This document shows, in pieces, positions 44,640 to 61,320 of a stretch of DNA of 64,000 nt. Position 1 is the stretch's first letter; each line of letters begins with the position of its first letter. Position numbers and translations under genes: made by a program. Origin of the DNA: Ipomoea triloba (Eukaryota > Streptophyta > Magnoliopsida > Solanales > Convolvulaceae). Location of the stretch: assembly GCF_003576645.1 (NCBI RefSeq), contig NC_044918.1:25877438-25941437 (forward strand), in the 5' to 3' direction. The notes beneath the pieces were generated by a model. That model was not told the origin of the DNA, did no database searches, and was given only the letters and a program-made list of their open reading frames with translations.

Positions 44640-47600
44640 TATAAGCCCGAGACTGATCTTGGCATAAGCCCTACAAAGTAGGCAATTAAGTCCGGGAACA
44701 ATCTCAGCATAAAACTCTACCTAGTAGGCAATTAAGCTCGGGAATAATCTTAGCAAAAACCCCTACTTAGTAGGCAGTTAAGCCCGGGAACAATCTCGGC
44801 ATAAAGCCATACTTAGTAGGCAATTAAGCCTAGGAAAAAGATCTCGGTATAAGCCCTACGAAGTAGGCAATTAGGCACGGTTAGGTTGATATTGTAATCG
44901 CCGGCACTATAAGCCTAGGATCAAATCTTGGCATAACCCCTTAAAATAGGCAATTGAGCTTGCTAGGTCGGTCTTCCCACCTCGGGTAAATCCAATCTCT
45001 TGATTTGTAAATTTGATCACCAGATCATGTTAAAAATCTGATCGCTTGATTGGTAGCATTCAATCTCTTCATCGTGTCGAGATCTGATCTCATGATCAGT
45101 AAATTTAGACCACTTAAATATGTCACTTCCCAACCACAATCAAAATTCACAATGAGCTCAGGAGGCCATCATATATACTCCCTTGTGCTGACGTACGATT
45201 CTCGAGACACAGGGAGTGGGGAGCTATCGATAGAGTTATAAGGCAACCCCTTGGCCTACGGAGCTCACTAGTACATTTTCCGACCGTAATGCGCTTCTCG
45301 AGCATAATACACTTGGTGACCATAGCGCACCGCAACACACTTTTCGGCATAATGACCTTCCCAGTCTTGTTATCATTATTTCCAAACGTCCCACCACTTG
45401 GGACTCTCGATTTGTAAATCGAGCATAAAAGCGGAAAACACCATAATTTTGGTTTTCAAAATGCATCGTAATGATTAATATGGATAATTAAAACTAACCA
45501 AGTGTGATCGGTTAAGAACGATCTTAAAGCCAGGTAATCTAGGTCAGGGTTTAACCAAGCTCAAACTAACTACAACCGATCAGCCCAAGTAAAGGGCCTT
45601 GGGAGAAGCGTCCCTTCTTACGATCGATAAGATCAATGAAGGTCCCTAAACCGAGAATAAATCAAATCTATTTATTGGTAAAACTTTATCACTAGATCTC
45701 ATTAAAAATTCAATCTCTTAATTGGTAAAAAACGACCCCTATATCGATAAAACTTGATCACTAGATCTCATTAAAAATCCAATCTCTTGATTAGTAAAAC
45801 CCGATCCCTATATCGGTAAAACTTGATCACTAGATCTCATTAAAAATCCTATCTTTTGATTGGGAAAACCTGATCCCTAGATCAGTAAAATTTGATCGCT
45901 AGATCACAGTAAATTCGATACCTAGATCGTGAAAGAATCCAATCACTTGATTGGTAAAAATCGATCCCTACATCGTGAGTAAATACAATACCTTGATTAG
46001 TAAAATTGGATCTTTAGATCACACTTAATTCGATCACTCGGTCATCTAAAAGATTGCGTTCATGGTTGTACTCTTTTTTTCCTTAGCTAAGTTTTTTTCC
46101 CAATGGGTTTTTCTTAGTCTAAGGTTTTAACGAGGTAATTAGTGTAAATTGCGGCCCTCTCAACTCCGGCTCAAGGAGTTTGTCACGGATACTCGAACCT
46201 TTTAGCATGAACCCCTCCTCCCAAGTATTCATCAAGCTCCGGGCTAGGGGGACTACTTGATGGGATTATTCCTTGGAACTGGTCTACGTACGGTGGTCGG
46301 TATTGAGCCTTTAGCACGTGACTTGGTTCAACTAATCACCGTCGACCGCACTTAGACCCTTCCCGGTCATCCTAAAAGTCGAGCCTACCTGCTTGTCTCC
46401 TAGGCAGATTCCAACATCTTCATTACCGGCCTGACCTATTCAGCCCGGGACTGACCTTTAGACTTAGGTTCCACAGACCACGCTCCGTGTTTTTGGCAGC
46501 ATCTAAGACCACGTATATGATTCTCCTTCCACCCCAACCTCAACCTGTGCATGCGTTCCAAGTGCCTAGCATGTCGAAAGGCAGGAATTTGTTCCCTAAC
46601 CTCGACTATAAATGCTGCATTTATTGCGAGGTAGGGATCTTTTGGGCTGTTTCTATAAGCTATAAAGGAGCTCAGAAACCTCTGACCCACTGTCACGTAG
46701 CCTGAGCCAAACACTTAAATCAACAGATCTCAATTAATTCGACCTCCCGATCGTAACAAATAATCTGGTCGCTAGATCGGTAAATTTGATGTCTCAATCA
46801 TTGTACAAATCTGATCCCGAGATCAGTAAAAATCCAGACAACCCCTTATAGTCCAAAAGACTGTACTTACGATTGTGCTCTTTTTCCTTAGCTAAAAATT
46901 TTTCATTGGGTTTTTCTTAGTCTAAGGTTTTTAACGAGACAACCGACATAAGTCACGGACTGTATAATCAGGTTTTCCAGCCCGAACTCTTCCTCATTAG
47001 CTCGACATCAGGGCTCGGACTAGGGGGGCAACTTGATAGGAAATATTCCTTGAGTTTGACCTCACTATACACTCCATGCTCTTGTTTTGTAATCGGGTCA
47101 GGGTCAAACGGTTCGGGTCAAAGTCGATTAGTCTATACTTCGGACTTATATAAAGGCCATTGACTCACAAGTAATGAGATTTTTTCCATGTTTTCTCTTT
47201 CTCTCTAGAACACTCAGTAAGGGCCCTTCTCTTCTCTTGAGACTCTCTCTCTACAGCTCTCAATGATGACCCTTTTCTCTACGACAGACAACATTGAATA
47301 AAAAGGTTGCGTAGCTAATTTCCCAGATTTTTCTCTCTATTTCCCATACATTTTGTATATACAGTGCATACACTACTTGAATTTGTACTATCAGGTAATA
47401 ATGTAAATTTTTGGATTTTCACATTCTCACTAATGATGAACTAATGTATTAAGTTTATGGACCTAGTTTACCCATCTCAACAAGTTAATTTTTATATTAA
47501 GTTAATTTTTATACTGTTACCATTAAATTTAATATTTACTAAATGAATAATTAATTGGAGAACTAAATTTAGAACAAAATTAATAGTTAAGGGACTATTT

Positions 47601-47955
47601 ATGGTAAAATTGAAAGTCGATGATAAAAATGTCAATAGTCAAGAGATTATTTAGAGTCCTATTAAAAATTGATGATAAAAATTAATAAATGTAAGTAGTT
47701 AAGAAATTATTTCTGAAATTAACTATTTTTAAAATGACGTTGGTGTGAAAATTTTATGACTTATGCGTCATCCATTTACCCAACTTAACAAAATTAAAAA
47801 TTAAAATCCTTTTCTTCACCTTTCTCAATTTTTGAGTTTTTAAAAAATTAATGAATACTTTTTTTTTTTTTTGAGGAATTAATGAATACTTTTTTTTTGA
47901 GGAATTAATGAATACTTTTTAATATAGTAAAATAATAAAATAGTACCTTAATATT
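44640..47955. repeat. 3-kb dispersed repeat, copy B
   Basis: Same order and orientation as copy A (24891-28063). It starts with five units of about 50 bases (44640-44890; tagtaggcaattaagcc). Blocks of 22-23-base gatc.ctagatc units lie at about 44990-45110, 45655-46050 and 46725-46830; the middle block is longer than in copy A. The segment from cttgatgggattattcc (46256) to cacttaaatcaaca (about 46726) parallels copy A. A frame on the minus strand (46436-46714) is similar in both copies (GYVTVGQR and RHARHLERMHRLR) but has no recognisable domain. Unlike A, copy B lacks the Helitron at its right edge. Confidence 0.72.
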
Positions 47956-48176
47956 AGTATATGTCATTAATTTTATAATTTTTATATATGTAATTAATTA
48001 ATTTTGAATTTCAGGATAACCCATTTACCTACTAGCCCACCATTATGCGAATTGAGTTTACAAAACTGTAATCATTTTAAAAATAGCCTAATTTAACTTG
48101 GCTGTTGATGGGCCAACCCATATAGATTGGGTTCAGCCGTTGTAACTCTTATGGCCTTTCCGACAAACTTTCAATC
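47956..48176. other. AT-rich intergenic DNA
   Basis: No gene. Its first part resembles 42170-42240. Confidence 0.4.
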
Positions 48177-48409
48177 ATTATTGCATGGACCATGGTCCAC
48201 ACAGCTGTGTGGATTATAAATAAAAATTACATTTTTAATATACTAAAATTATTTTTGTACATAAAGTACATTATTTTAGAGTACATTATTTTTGTACTGA
48301 AGGTACATTATTTGATATATACTATTAAATAATGTACCTTCAGTTCAAAAATAATGTATTTTCTATTTTTGGTCCACACAGCTGTGTGGACCATGGTCCA
48401 TGCAATAAT
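48177..48409. mobile_element. 233-bp fold-back element with palindromic termini
   Basis: Each end is a 37-base inverted repeat beginning attattgcatggaccatggt. The right end contains a perfect 24-base palindrome at 48370-48393 and the left an 18-base one at 48196-48213 (tccacacagctgtgtgga). The interior is also self-complementary: aaggtacattattt pairs with aaataatgtacctt. The whole would fold into a long hairpin. Confidence 0.8.
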
Positions 48410-49083
48410 TTGCCACAAACTTTTACTGTAAGACAATGGTCTATATAGCATCAATGACCATAAAGCAAAACGATGTCGTATTATTTTAATTACATTTTAA
48501 TTTTATTTGATAACATTACTTTGTTTATTAGTTTTCATTTTTCACGCACATTAGTTTCATTATAGTAAACACTGAAGGATCATTTTAACTCTATTATAGT
48601 TTTATTTGACAATATACGTTATTGCATGAGCTCTATTTTTTAAATTTTATTCTTCACACATACTAGCTTAATTATAGTAACGCTAAATAATTTTAATTGC
48701 ACTTCATGTTCATTTGACAATATAAATTATTGTATGAGTTCTATGTTTTAGTTTTATTTTCCATACATACTAATTCCATTATAACAACACTAAAGTATCA
48801 TTTTAATTTTATTCCAGTTTCATCTGCCATTATTCGTTATTGCATGAAATCTATTTTTAATTTCATTTTCCACACACACTAGTTTCATTTTAACTTTATT
48901 ACACTTTCATTGAAGTAAAACATGTGCTCCATCTCAACTAAAAGCCTAAACTCATAGTTAGACTGCATATATTATATTTATGCTCACACATTGGACAATC
49001 GTATTGAAACATGGTCCACATAACGCTATGTGGATCATGGTGCATTTCAAAAGAAAAAAAAAATAAAAATAAAAATAAAAGTG
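48410..49083. repeat. diverged 120-base repeats and a fold-back end
   Basis: 48530-48910 holds units related to 42820-43185 (catttgacaatatacgttat, ttccacacacactagtttca). A palindromic atggtccacataacgctatg lies at about 49012. Part of a segmental duplication with the region left of the kinase pseudo-exon. Confidence 0.6.
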
Positions 49084-49382
49084 GGCCTTTCAATGCACAA
49101 TATCAGGGTGAAATCAGCAGAGAACATTAAACAATAAGACAAGAGTCCAAGGCAATCATATCCACAAAATTCCCATACAAATGGAACATGGCAAAGTATT
49201 GAAGACTGAGAATATATAGAAGAGTAGAGTAGCAGCCCATCCAAAAAGCAAGAAAATGAAGAGAGCCTGCCCTCCCTCAACAGGAAAGCTTAAACCTTCT
49301 AGTCTCAACTCCACTCCCCAATTACCATGAACTTGGAAACTATCTGAAAATTTGTTTTGGTAGGGTAGTTTGTCAGAGACTA

Positions 49383-52908
<3,526 letters not shown>

Positions 52909-53663
52909 CTCTGATCCTTCAATCAATTAATCAACAAAATCTCTCTCTGCTCGATCTTCTTCCTTGATGTCTCTCAAGAATCAAGATATTTCTCTCCCTA
53001 TATTCTCTCCTGCATTTCTTTCCGTGAAGGATGGTCTGTCTGTTTGACTCGAAAAATGGTTTTGCTGATTAGGAAACACCACCTTTTCAGCTGTCAATGG
53101 AAGTGAGACCCAGTAAGCAAACGCGGGTTCTCTTCAGTTGAAAATCAACATTTCGGATTGGATAAAATTTTGTCCAAAAAAAAAAAAAAAACCCATAAAT
53201 GTCAAATAGCTCTATATAGTACGGAGTATTTGCAAGTGCTCAATTAATCAATTATTCTAAATTGAAATTTAATTGGCCATATTTATTTTTTAAAGTATGT
53301 TCGCTTAACATTTTTTTCAAGTTCCCATCGAGATCTTGATATGGAACTTAAATAAAAATAATTGTAAAAAGGTACAAATAGGTCATCTAACTATTTAAAA
53401 AATATCAATTAAGTCGTTTGAACTCAAAAAAGCTCCAAATTAGTCTACGGACTCAAAAAAAGTTGCAATTAACATTTTTAGCAGATTATTACCCGGTTTC
53501 TACTGACATGAATTGTCACGTGTAACCATATTTTGAGAAAATGTACAAATAAACCATCGAACCATTTGAAAAAAAAAACAATTAAACCACTGATTAAGCA
53601 ACCAAATCATAGTCACAACATTAATCAACAAGAATAACAAGTAACTAATTATTAATGGCAAAA
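52909..53663. other. kinase promoter/5' UTR side and intergenic DNA
   Basis: Next to the start codon lies a pyrimidine-rich stretch on the plus strand (ctctctctgctcgatcttct and similar to 53010), probably 5' UTR of the minus-strand gene. Further right is AT-rich with poly(A). No core promoter could be assigned with confidence. Confidence 0.45.
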
Positions 53664-54104
53664 ACTTGCGTGAGACCGTCTCACCGTGAGACGGGTCGGG
53701 TCGGGTCAAAATGCAAATGTGATACTTATACTCGCAAATGTCATACTTATATGCTCAAATGTAATACTAATCAGGAATAAAATTTTTGTTACTTATAAGG
53801 GTAAATGTAATACTTTTAAGGGAAAATACAATACTTTTACATTTCGATTTAAAAGTATTACAATTTTCCTCAAAAGTATTATATTTGCCCTTATAAGTGA
53901 GGGGCACTTGTCAACATTACTTATTATGAAAAATGTATTACTTTTTCTCTTATAAGTAACAAAAATTGTATTCCTAATTAGTATTACATTTGAGCATATA
54001 AGTATGACATTTGCACATATAAGTATGACATTTGCATGTTGCTTCGACCCGACCCGACACGTCTCATGAATAAGGATTCGTGAGACGGTCTTACACAAGT
54101 GTGA
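53664..54104. mobile_element. MITE with gagaccgtctcac ends
   Basis: Left end acttgcgtgagaccgtctca then gagacgggtcgggtcggg; right end in reverse acttgtgtaagaccgtctca then gagacgtgtcgggtcggg. Between them are repeats of gtaatactt and ataagtatgacatttgca in both orientations, so the interior folds on itself. No transposase. Target duplication not resolved. Confidence 0.7.
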
Positions 54105-54727
54105 CTCATTATTAATTACTAAATACATAAAGATTAAAGAAAATATAAATTACTAAAAAATTGTTTACCGGGTAAGTAGAGGGCTAGAGGCGTAATCGCG
54201 TAGAGACAGTGGAGCAAGCGTCAGCCGAGCAACACCCATCATTCACTTCTCTTCTCATAATCACATAACTCATCTCATAATCCTATTTTCACAACAAATA
54301 GGAATATCATGCTTATTTTAGAGAAATGGACTTATACAGTTAACACATTCCATTTCAAGCAACCAATCAGATCAATCACTTGAACCTCCAACAGGCAAGG
54401 GGGAAAGCCCCGTGCCATCAGAGCCCACAGTACCACACATGGCTGGCAGTAGGGCGGCGTGACCCGCTGCCATGGCCCTGCGGGTCCGTGGTCGATGCCA
54501 CTCCCAACCTGCCACTACAAATATATAACATCAAAATTAGATTGCTATAATTACCATTATTATTGGCAATGAATGTTTGTGTGATTATATTATGTATTCT
54601 GATATAATATTATGACTATATGATTATATATTTATATGAATGTTTGTGTGATTTTGGGCATTTTCTAGCCTTATGTATTGTGGAAGCATTTTTTGTCCTT
54701 ATGAATTCTGGCCTTATGTATTGTGGC
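54105..54727. other. intergenic DNA
   Basis: Includes a G+C-rich block at 54388-54510 (ggggaaagccccgtgccatc, cggcgtgacccgctgcc) that may be a repeat fragment. Tandem-repeat-like tgaatgtttgtgtgatt occurs at 54571 and 54637. No gene. Confidence 0.45.
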
Positions 54728-55155
54728 CATATGAAGGGTTGATTGGTTGATCACAAATATGATGAAAAGTACATTCTGATTTGTGATTATGTGCTTTAAT
54801 TGCGTGTAAATATGTACTTTAGAGTGTTGGTTGTTAAGGGCTTATAGTGGTTAAGTTGCATTCTGATTGTGTGATTCTCGGCATTTTCTAGCCTTAAAAG
54901 TGCATGTAAATATGCAGTGTGGAAGCATTTAAGTTGGTATTGGTATATAATAAGGCCATATGAAGGGTTGATCACAAATATGATGAAAGTACCTTCTGAT
55001 TTGTAATACTGTGCTTTAATTGCATGTAAATATGTATTGTTGACTGTTGACTGTTTAGGGCTTATAAGTGGTTAAGTTGCATTCTGATTGTGTGATTCTA
55101 GGCATTTTCTGGCCATAAAAATGCATTGTGGAAGCATTTAAGTTGGTATTGGTAT

Positions 55156-55632
55156 CAATGTTGTAAAACTCCCGCCTAGGCGCTAGGCGCCGGTCAACCG
55201 CCTAGCATATCACCTTAATTGGTGGTCTAGGCGGCCAACCGCCTAAGCGCTGACTGCCTAGGCCTTCCTAGGCACCGACTAGACCTCCTAGGTACTGACT
55301 AGGCCACCTAGTCGGTCAATTAGTTATAGTTTTTTTAATGGTTTATTCCACTCAAAACAACATCGTTTTGAGCGAAATAACCCTAAATTGTTCAAAACTC
55401 TAGATATTTTTAGGTTAATATTTAATATTTTAGTATGAACTATTAAAGTATTATATAGTTTATAATTATTAGTCTTTGAAAAATTAAAAATACTTTAAGA
55501 ATTTTAAAACATAAACAATAAAATAAAAAATGCACGGGGGTGCCTAGGCGCCAATTAATCCCTGCCTAAGCGCCCTAGGCGCTAGGCGCCTCACGAGCGA
55601 CTGAGGAGCGCCTATCAATATTTTCAACCATG
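55156..55632. mobile_element. hAT MITE with gcctaggcg-rich ends, copy 2
   Basis: Left caatgttgtaaaa and right (reverse) catggttgaaaat termini, followed by cgcctaggcgctaggcgcc-type text. Perfect 8-bp duplication attggtat (55148-55155 and 55633-55640). Length is 477 bp. The interior is shared with the copy at 63671 (ctctagatatttttaggtta, ttaaagtattatata). Confidence 0.93.
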
Positions 55633-55721
55633 ATTGGTATATAATATGACCATATGAAGGGTTGATCACAAAAATGATGAAACTAACTTCTAATTTGTAA
55701 TTTTGTGCTTAAATTGCATCT

Positions 55722-56443
55722 TTTTTTTGAAAACAAAGAAGCTAATTCATTAATCATAGGCGGAAACGTTACAAAAAAGATCGATGGAATGGTCAAACAT
55801 TCCTTACAGTCAAACATAGAAAAAACTTCCCTAGCAATGCTACAGAAAACTTGATTCGTAGACTGTTTTACAAATTTGAAGCTGAATTCTTTGGATAAAC
55901 TTAAAGCTTCTTTAATGATTTGGTCAAACGTACCCAAGACTGACAGTAGTTGAATAGTCTTGCACACCACCTGAGTATCTATTTTCATTCTTTTATCCAT
56001 TGACAATATCTCCATCGGGTTGAATTGCATATCATAGTTCAGAGGAGTCTCTTTTTCATTGTCATGTTTGTCACCCAGGATGAGATTCACATACGTCATG
56101 ACTAGTTTTATCGTTTTACGCTTTATGAAAAAGAACTCGCCAAAGTAAACGAGAGGAAGAAACTCGTCAAAACAACGAGATGAAAAACACATAAATTACA
56201 AACAAAATTAAAATAGTAAATCAAAGCAAATGAAAACAACAATGCAAAAATAAGAGAGAAACGACCGGTAACCGTGGAGATGGAGGAAAAACGGTGAAAA
56301 CAGAGAAGACAATGAAGGGCGGACGCTGTCTGGGGTGGAGATGGCAGCAGGGGAAGACGATGGGACGCCGCCTCCGATCCGCTTGCTTCACGGAGGCAGC
56401 GGCCGCGTTGATAACCTGAGACGAGAGAGATTAGAGAAACCCT
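55722..56443 (-). mobile_element. retro-inserted segment with a long open frame of unknown origin
   Basis: A 16-base direct repeat, tgcttaaattgcatct, flanks the insert (55706-55721 and 56444-56459). The left edge is poly(T), so the minus strand ends in poly(A), the signature of LINE-driven target-primed insertion. The paralogous tandem-repeat unit near 55010-55050 is the uninterrupted site. On the minus strand a leader of about 250 bases precedes an ATG at 56192; the frame is open through the insert and runs through the poly(A) into flanking DNA. Residues such as MTYVNLILGDKHDNEKET, then NPMEILSMDKRMKI and FDQIIKEALSLSKEFSF, resemble no family I know. Because the frame has no stop before the poly(A), it may be a 3'-truncated retrocopy of a cellular mRNA or a LINE 3' part. 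Confidence 0.75.
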
Positions 56444-56520
56444 TGCTTAAATTGCATCTAAATATGTATAGTACTGTGAGGGCTTATAAATGGTTAAGCT
56501 GCATGTTGATTTTGTGATTC

Positions 56521-57580
56521 TACCTATAAAGCACTTGGAATTAAATATAAGCTAAATACTTAAAAGTCACTTCACCTATTTCTGATTTAGAAGATGCACG
56601 CACAACCTTTTACATGTAAGAGGTTAAACCCCTCAATCGCTAAAGCATAAAGATGCATGGTTCAACTATTTTTTAATAGAAGAATGGCTATAGGAAATTT
56701 TTTAGCGTACTGATACTCAACACCTACCCATGCTCAAACCAAGTTTCCCCCATTTAGTATCAAAGGCTTCCTACAATGGTACCAACATAATAGCAGCCTA
56801 AATATCTTGAGTTGTTGTCTACCTGGGAACATAATAGAGCTTAAACTTGAAGCCACCACTGACCATTACAGCAGCACCAAATTATAACCACACCCCAAAA
56901 CAGTGAAACATAGAAACCTCAAGGATAGAAGACAAAAATCCACAACAATAGTTGCCTATAAAAATGTGAGCTGAAGCTATCTTCAACGACAACCGCCAGA
57001 GAGAAATGACATTTATGGTAAAAAATCAAACAAAAATGGTAAAAGCTTTACCACTTACTTATTCATTCAATCACTCTACAGTAAAACAACCCTACGTTCA
57101 AATATAGGAAAAACAAAACCTCAATGGGAAGTTGAGGAAACAACCTAAACAAGAAACCCATGCAAACATGTACACATACATAAGAACATACATAAATGCA
57201 GATAGAGAGAGAGAGAGACATACACTGAATTCTTGCTTTCTACAAGCCCCTCCGATTGAAATTTTTAGGGTTTGAACTCTCGATTATCCCTTCCGCGATC
57301 AGCAAATGTAGAGACAGAGAGAGAGAGAGAGAGAGAGAGGGACTGTGAGTAGACTGAGAGAAACAGAGACTAAATAAAGTCTCGAAATAAGAATTTCTTC
57401 GGATTCTATGCCTACTGTTTTTCCCCTTTTTTCAGTTTTGTGCACAGAGAGCAGAAGTGAGTGAGCTGTGTTGAGAGAAGGAGCATTATTTCTCATTCCT
57501 CTATGGCTTCTGTAATATATAAGATATAGCTGACTTGCAATCACTGGGTCGCTAATTTTATCTTGCAAATTCTATTATCT
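56521..57580. promoter_or_regulatory. upstream region and likely 5' UTR of the Pol IV/V subunit gene
   Basis: 56521-57180 holds nothing recognisable. From 57196 there are (GA)n tracts (57199-57216 and 57317-57339) and purine/pyrimidine-rich DNA. An intron in the 5' UTR cannot be excluded. No TATA box stands out. Confidence 0.4.
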
Positions 57581-60500
57581 ATGACTACTAGTAAAATGAG
57601 AGAAGGAGCAGAGACTAGTGCTGGGAAAGAGAAGATATCAAATGGATGTGAAAAGATGGATATAGATTTTGAAGATATTGAATTTGATGAAGAAGAAGAT
57701 GATGAGCCATTTGACGCAGCTGCTTTACAAGAAATGAATTTGAACAAAAAGAAATTAGCTGATTTCTGCAAAAAAGTATCCACTACATTTTTTGACAAGT
57801 ATGGGCTGATTAGTCACCAGATCAATTCATACAATGACTTCATCAAACATGGGATCCAGAGAGTTTTTGATTCAATTGGCGAAATTGTAGTCGAGCCTGG
57901 ATATGATCCATCAAAGAAGGGTGATAACGATTGGAGATATGCCTCAATAAAATTTGGGAAGGTGACCGTTAGTCGACCAATGATTTTGACTGGAGATAAG
58001 TTTTCTCAAGATGGTGGTGAAGAATATTTGCAATTGTGGCCCCGACATGCCCGCCTTCAGTTTATGACATATTCTGCCAGGATAACAGTTCAGACCCATC
58101 TTCAGGTTTGTAAAATGGAAATCTCTAAGGCCTTAGTTGATGATATTCTATAGTTACCCAATTATGAAAAAAGATAAAAATACAAAATTCTGTTCTTCAC
58201 TTGTGTGCTCATTTTATAAAATTTATTTCAGTTGTTTTATATTTGGATGACTTCTTACTGTGTTCCTGTTGTTCATATATACTGTTCTGCTGAATTATCC
58301 TCTCTGATATAGTCAGTTTTCTAGGTTTGATCTCAAATCCATTAGTTTCTGTATCTTGTCATGGGAAGCTCTTGATAGATATTTGATAATCTAGTTATTC
58401 TGCCGCTAATGTGCCAGTATATGGATCAAGGAAATCCTTTTTATCCCGAGGAGCCATTGAGTTGTGTTTCTGAATTAATTGATTGATTCATTGAATATAT
58501 GTTTTCATTGTGAGTTACCTGTTACTTCCGAATATGATTTTATTCCAGGATAAACACTTTTAGTGACTATCAATATAATCATATAACTTGCCCATGTGGG
58601 TGTGGATGAGATGGCGTGGATCTCTTCCAGCTTAACCATAGGTCTTTGGTTCGAGTCCTGGAGTGCTTTGCCACCCTTTGAGGTTTTACCTAGCATGAAT
58701 ATGATTAATCTTGGTGTGTGGGGTCCTTGTGTATGGCTGAGGAAACCGGTCTGACAAAAAAAAAATATAATCAATTAACTTTTACCTCACCTATTTTTTT
58801 TGGAGTCTCTTGATGAGTCTTTGCTAGCCACATGTTTCTTCTTTATATTCATCTACAAGTTGCTTCACCGTAAATAACAAATGTCTTTGCATTTCACCTG
58901 CTTGTTTTAATTATTTGTTGAAATCTATTAATTTCTGTGCCCTGGGACATTTTTAGGTGTATACTAAAAAGCAGGTCCGGAGTGACAAGTTTAAAACCGG
59001 AGTAGACCAGTATGTCTCAAACGAATTTGAGATGGAGGATAACAGGGATCTTCTAATTGGGAGAATGCCTGTGATGGTAAACTCTGACCTCTGCTGGATG
59101 AGTGATGGCAACAAGAAGCCTGATTGTGAATTTGATCATGGAGGATATTTCATTGTAAAAGGGGCTGAGAAGGTGCTAGATATTCATTTTGCTTTATTAT
59201 TTTTGTCATTTATATCATTTAGCTACATGCCCATTAATATTGAGGCTCTCTAATGAATATTGGGGAGCAGACATCTGTGTTTAGATATTTATTGTTTTAT
59301 ACTGTATAAGCAATATTGCCAATGTCAATAGTAAAATTATCTAGCTAAGCCATTCAATCTTATTTTATTTATTTTTATTAATAATAACTTTTCCTGGCCT
59401 TTTTGTGAAAGTTCATTGTTAAAATATGTTTTCCAGTCATCTGAAATTGGTTATTTTCTTTCATTATTTGCAGACCTTTATTGCACAGGAACAAATATGC
59501 TTAAAAAGACTCTGGGTAGCTAGCAATCCAAGTTGGATGGTTTCATATCGCCCAATTTCCAAAAGGAAGAGAGTATATATAAAGTTGACAGAGAGCCCCA
59601 AAGTAGAGCCTGTGGTGAGGGGAGGAGAAAAAGTCCTTACCGTCTATTTTTCTGTGACAGAAATGCCAATTTGGATATTCTTCTTTGCACTTGGTGTATC
59701 CTCTGATAGAGAGGTAGTGAACTTGATTGATGTGGACACGAAAGACACAGAAATTGTGAATATACTTGTTGCTTCCATCCATGATGCTGATAGCAAGTGC
59801 GAGCCATTTAGGAAACAGCCAGTAGCACTTAATTTTGTTGCTCAACTTATGAAGAACTGTAGATTTCCTCCTCAAGAATCGATTGAAGATTGCATCAACA
59901 ACTTCCTGTTTCCTAGTCTTAACAGCTTCAAGCAGAAGGCTCGCTTTCTTGGATATATGGTAAAGTGTCTCTTGCAAGCTTATGCAGGTAAGCGGAAAGC
60001 GGACAATAGAGATGATTTTAGGAACAAGAGGTTGGAGCTTGCTAGTGAGCTGCTAGAACGAGAGCTTAGAGTGCATCTTAAACATGCTGAAAGGGTTATG
60101 ATCAAGGCAATGCAAAGAGATCTCTATGGAGATCGACAGCTACAGCCAATTGAACATTATGTGGATGCATCAATAGTCACTAATGGTCTCTGTAGGGCAT
60201 TTTCTACTGGGGCATGGTCACATCCATATAAGAGAATGGAAAGGGTATCTGGTGTAGTAGCAAATCTTAGACGAACAAACCCATTGCAAATGACAGCTGA
60301 TATGAGGAAAACTCGCCAACAAGTTTCATACACTGGGAAAGTTGGTGATGCTAGATATCCGTAAGCACTGCTTATCTATTCCATTCCTTTTAGTAAATTT
60401 GAATATTGACTTTAGAGGAGTCCTTTCATGACATTGTTTTTTTTTTTTTTTTTTTTTCCATTAATGAGTGATATTATCATATGTTTACATTTTCCTTAGG

Positions 60501-61289
60501 AATTTCATTTGTGTTGCAGGAAGTGGATAGGATCCCATGATAAATAAATGTGAAATCATGTAGCTACTTTGAACCAGAGCTTACACATTTGTTCTACTTG
60601 TTCATTTTCCCCATTTTACCATAAACTTGTCTTTGTTATTAGACCTAATTAACTATATGAATTTGTTTTTGGCATATTGCTTTTGTTCGTTATGTTTGCT
60701 GATCTTGAATCTGAATTTGACAAGATAACTGATATAATTACTGTGCAGACATCCTTCACACTGGGGAAAAGTTTGCTTTCTCTCTACCCCAGATGGAGAA
60801 AACTGTGGGCTGGTGAAAAATTTGGCCAGTTTAGGTCTGGTCAGCACAAACATTCTGGAGTCATTTCTCGATAAACTCTTTGATTGTGGAATGGAGAAAC
60901 TGGTAGATGATAGTTCAACGATACTCCATCAAAAACACAAAATATTTCTTGATGGAGATTGGCTTGGAGTATGTGGAGATTCTGGAATATTTGTTTTGAA
61001 ACTAAGGCGTATGCGGCGTAGGGGTGAAGTGCCATACCAGGTTATCTGATTATCATTTCTAATAATCTTTACTAGATATTTAGAGGTCATTAATGCTAAC
61101 ATTTTCAGTGCATTAAGATGCTGCAAAGAATGACTAATTCTGTAATCTGAATTCCTAAAACTTGGTATTAAGACTGCAAATCTTGTTGTTTTGTTGTTTA
61201 TTATTACTGGGGTTGGTTGGCAAATGGTATAACGGAAAATCAAACGAATTTGATTGAATATGTGGCTAATCAGTCTTCTTCAGTGAAAC

Positions 61290-61320
<31 letters not shown>

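Larger units (their letters stand above)
54728..56520. repeat. tandem repeat of about 210-230 bases, interrupted by two insertions
   Basis: Units begin catatgaagggttgatcaca (54728 with a small insertion, 54956, 55651) and include ctttaattgcatgtaaatat, gggcttataagtggttaag and gtggaagcatttaagttgg. The second unit is cut by the hAT MITE (55156-55632) and the third by the retro-insertion (55722-56443). It resumes at 56460 with aaatatgtatagtactgtga. Confidence 0.85.

Noticed and set aside
59543..59977. 144-codon minus-strand frame
   Set aside because: Antisense shadow of exon 3 of the Pol IV/V subunit gene.
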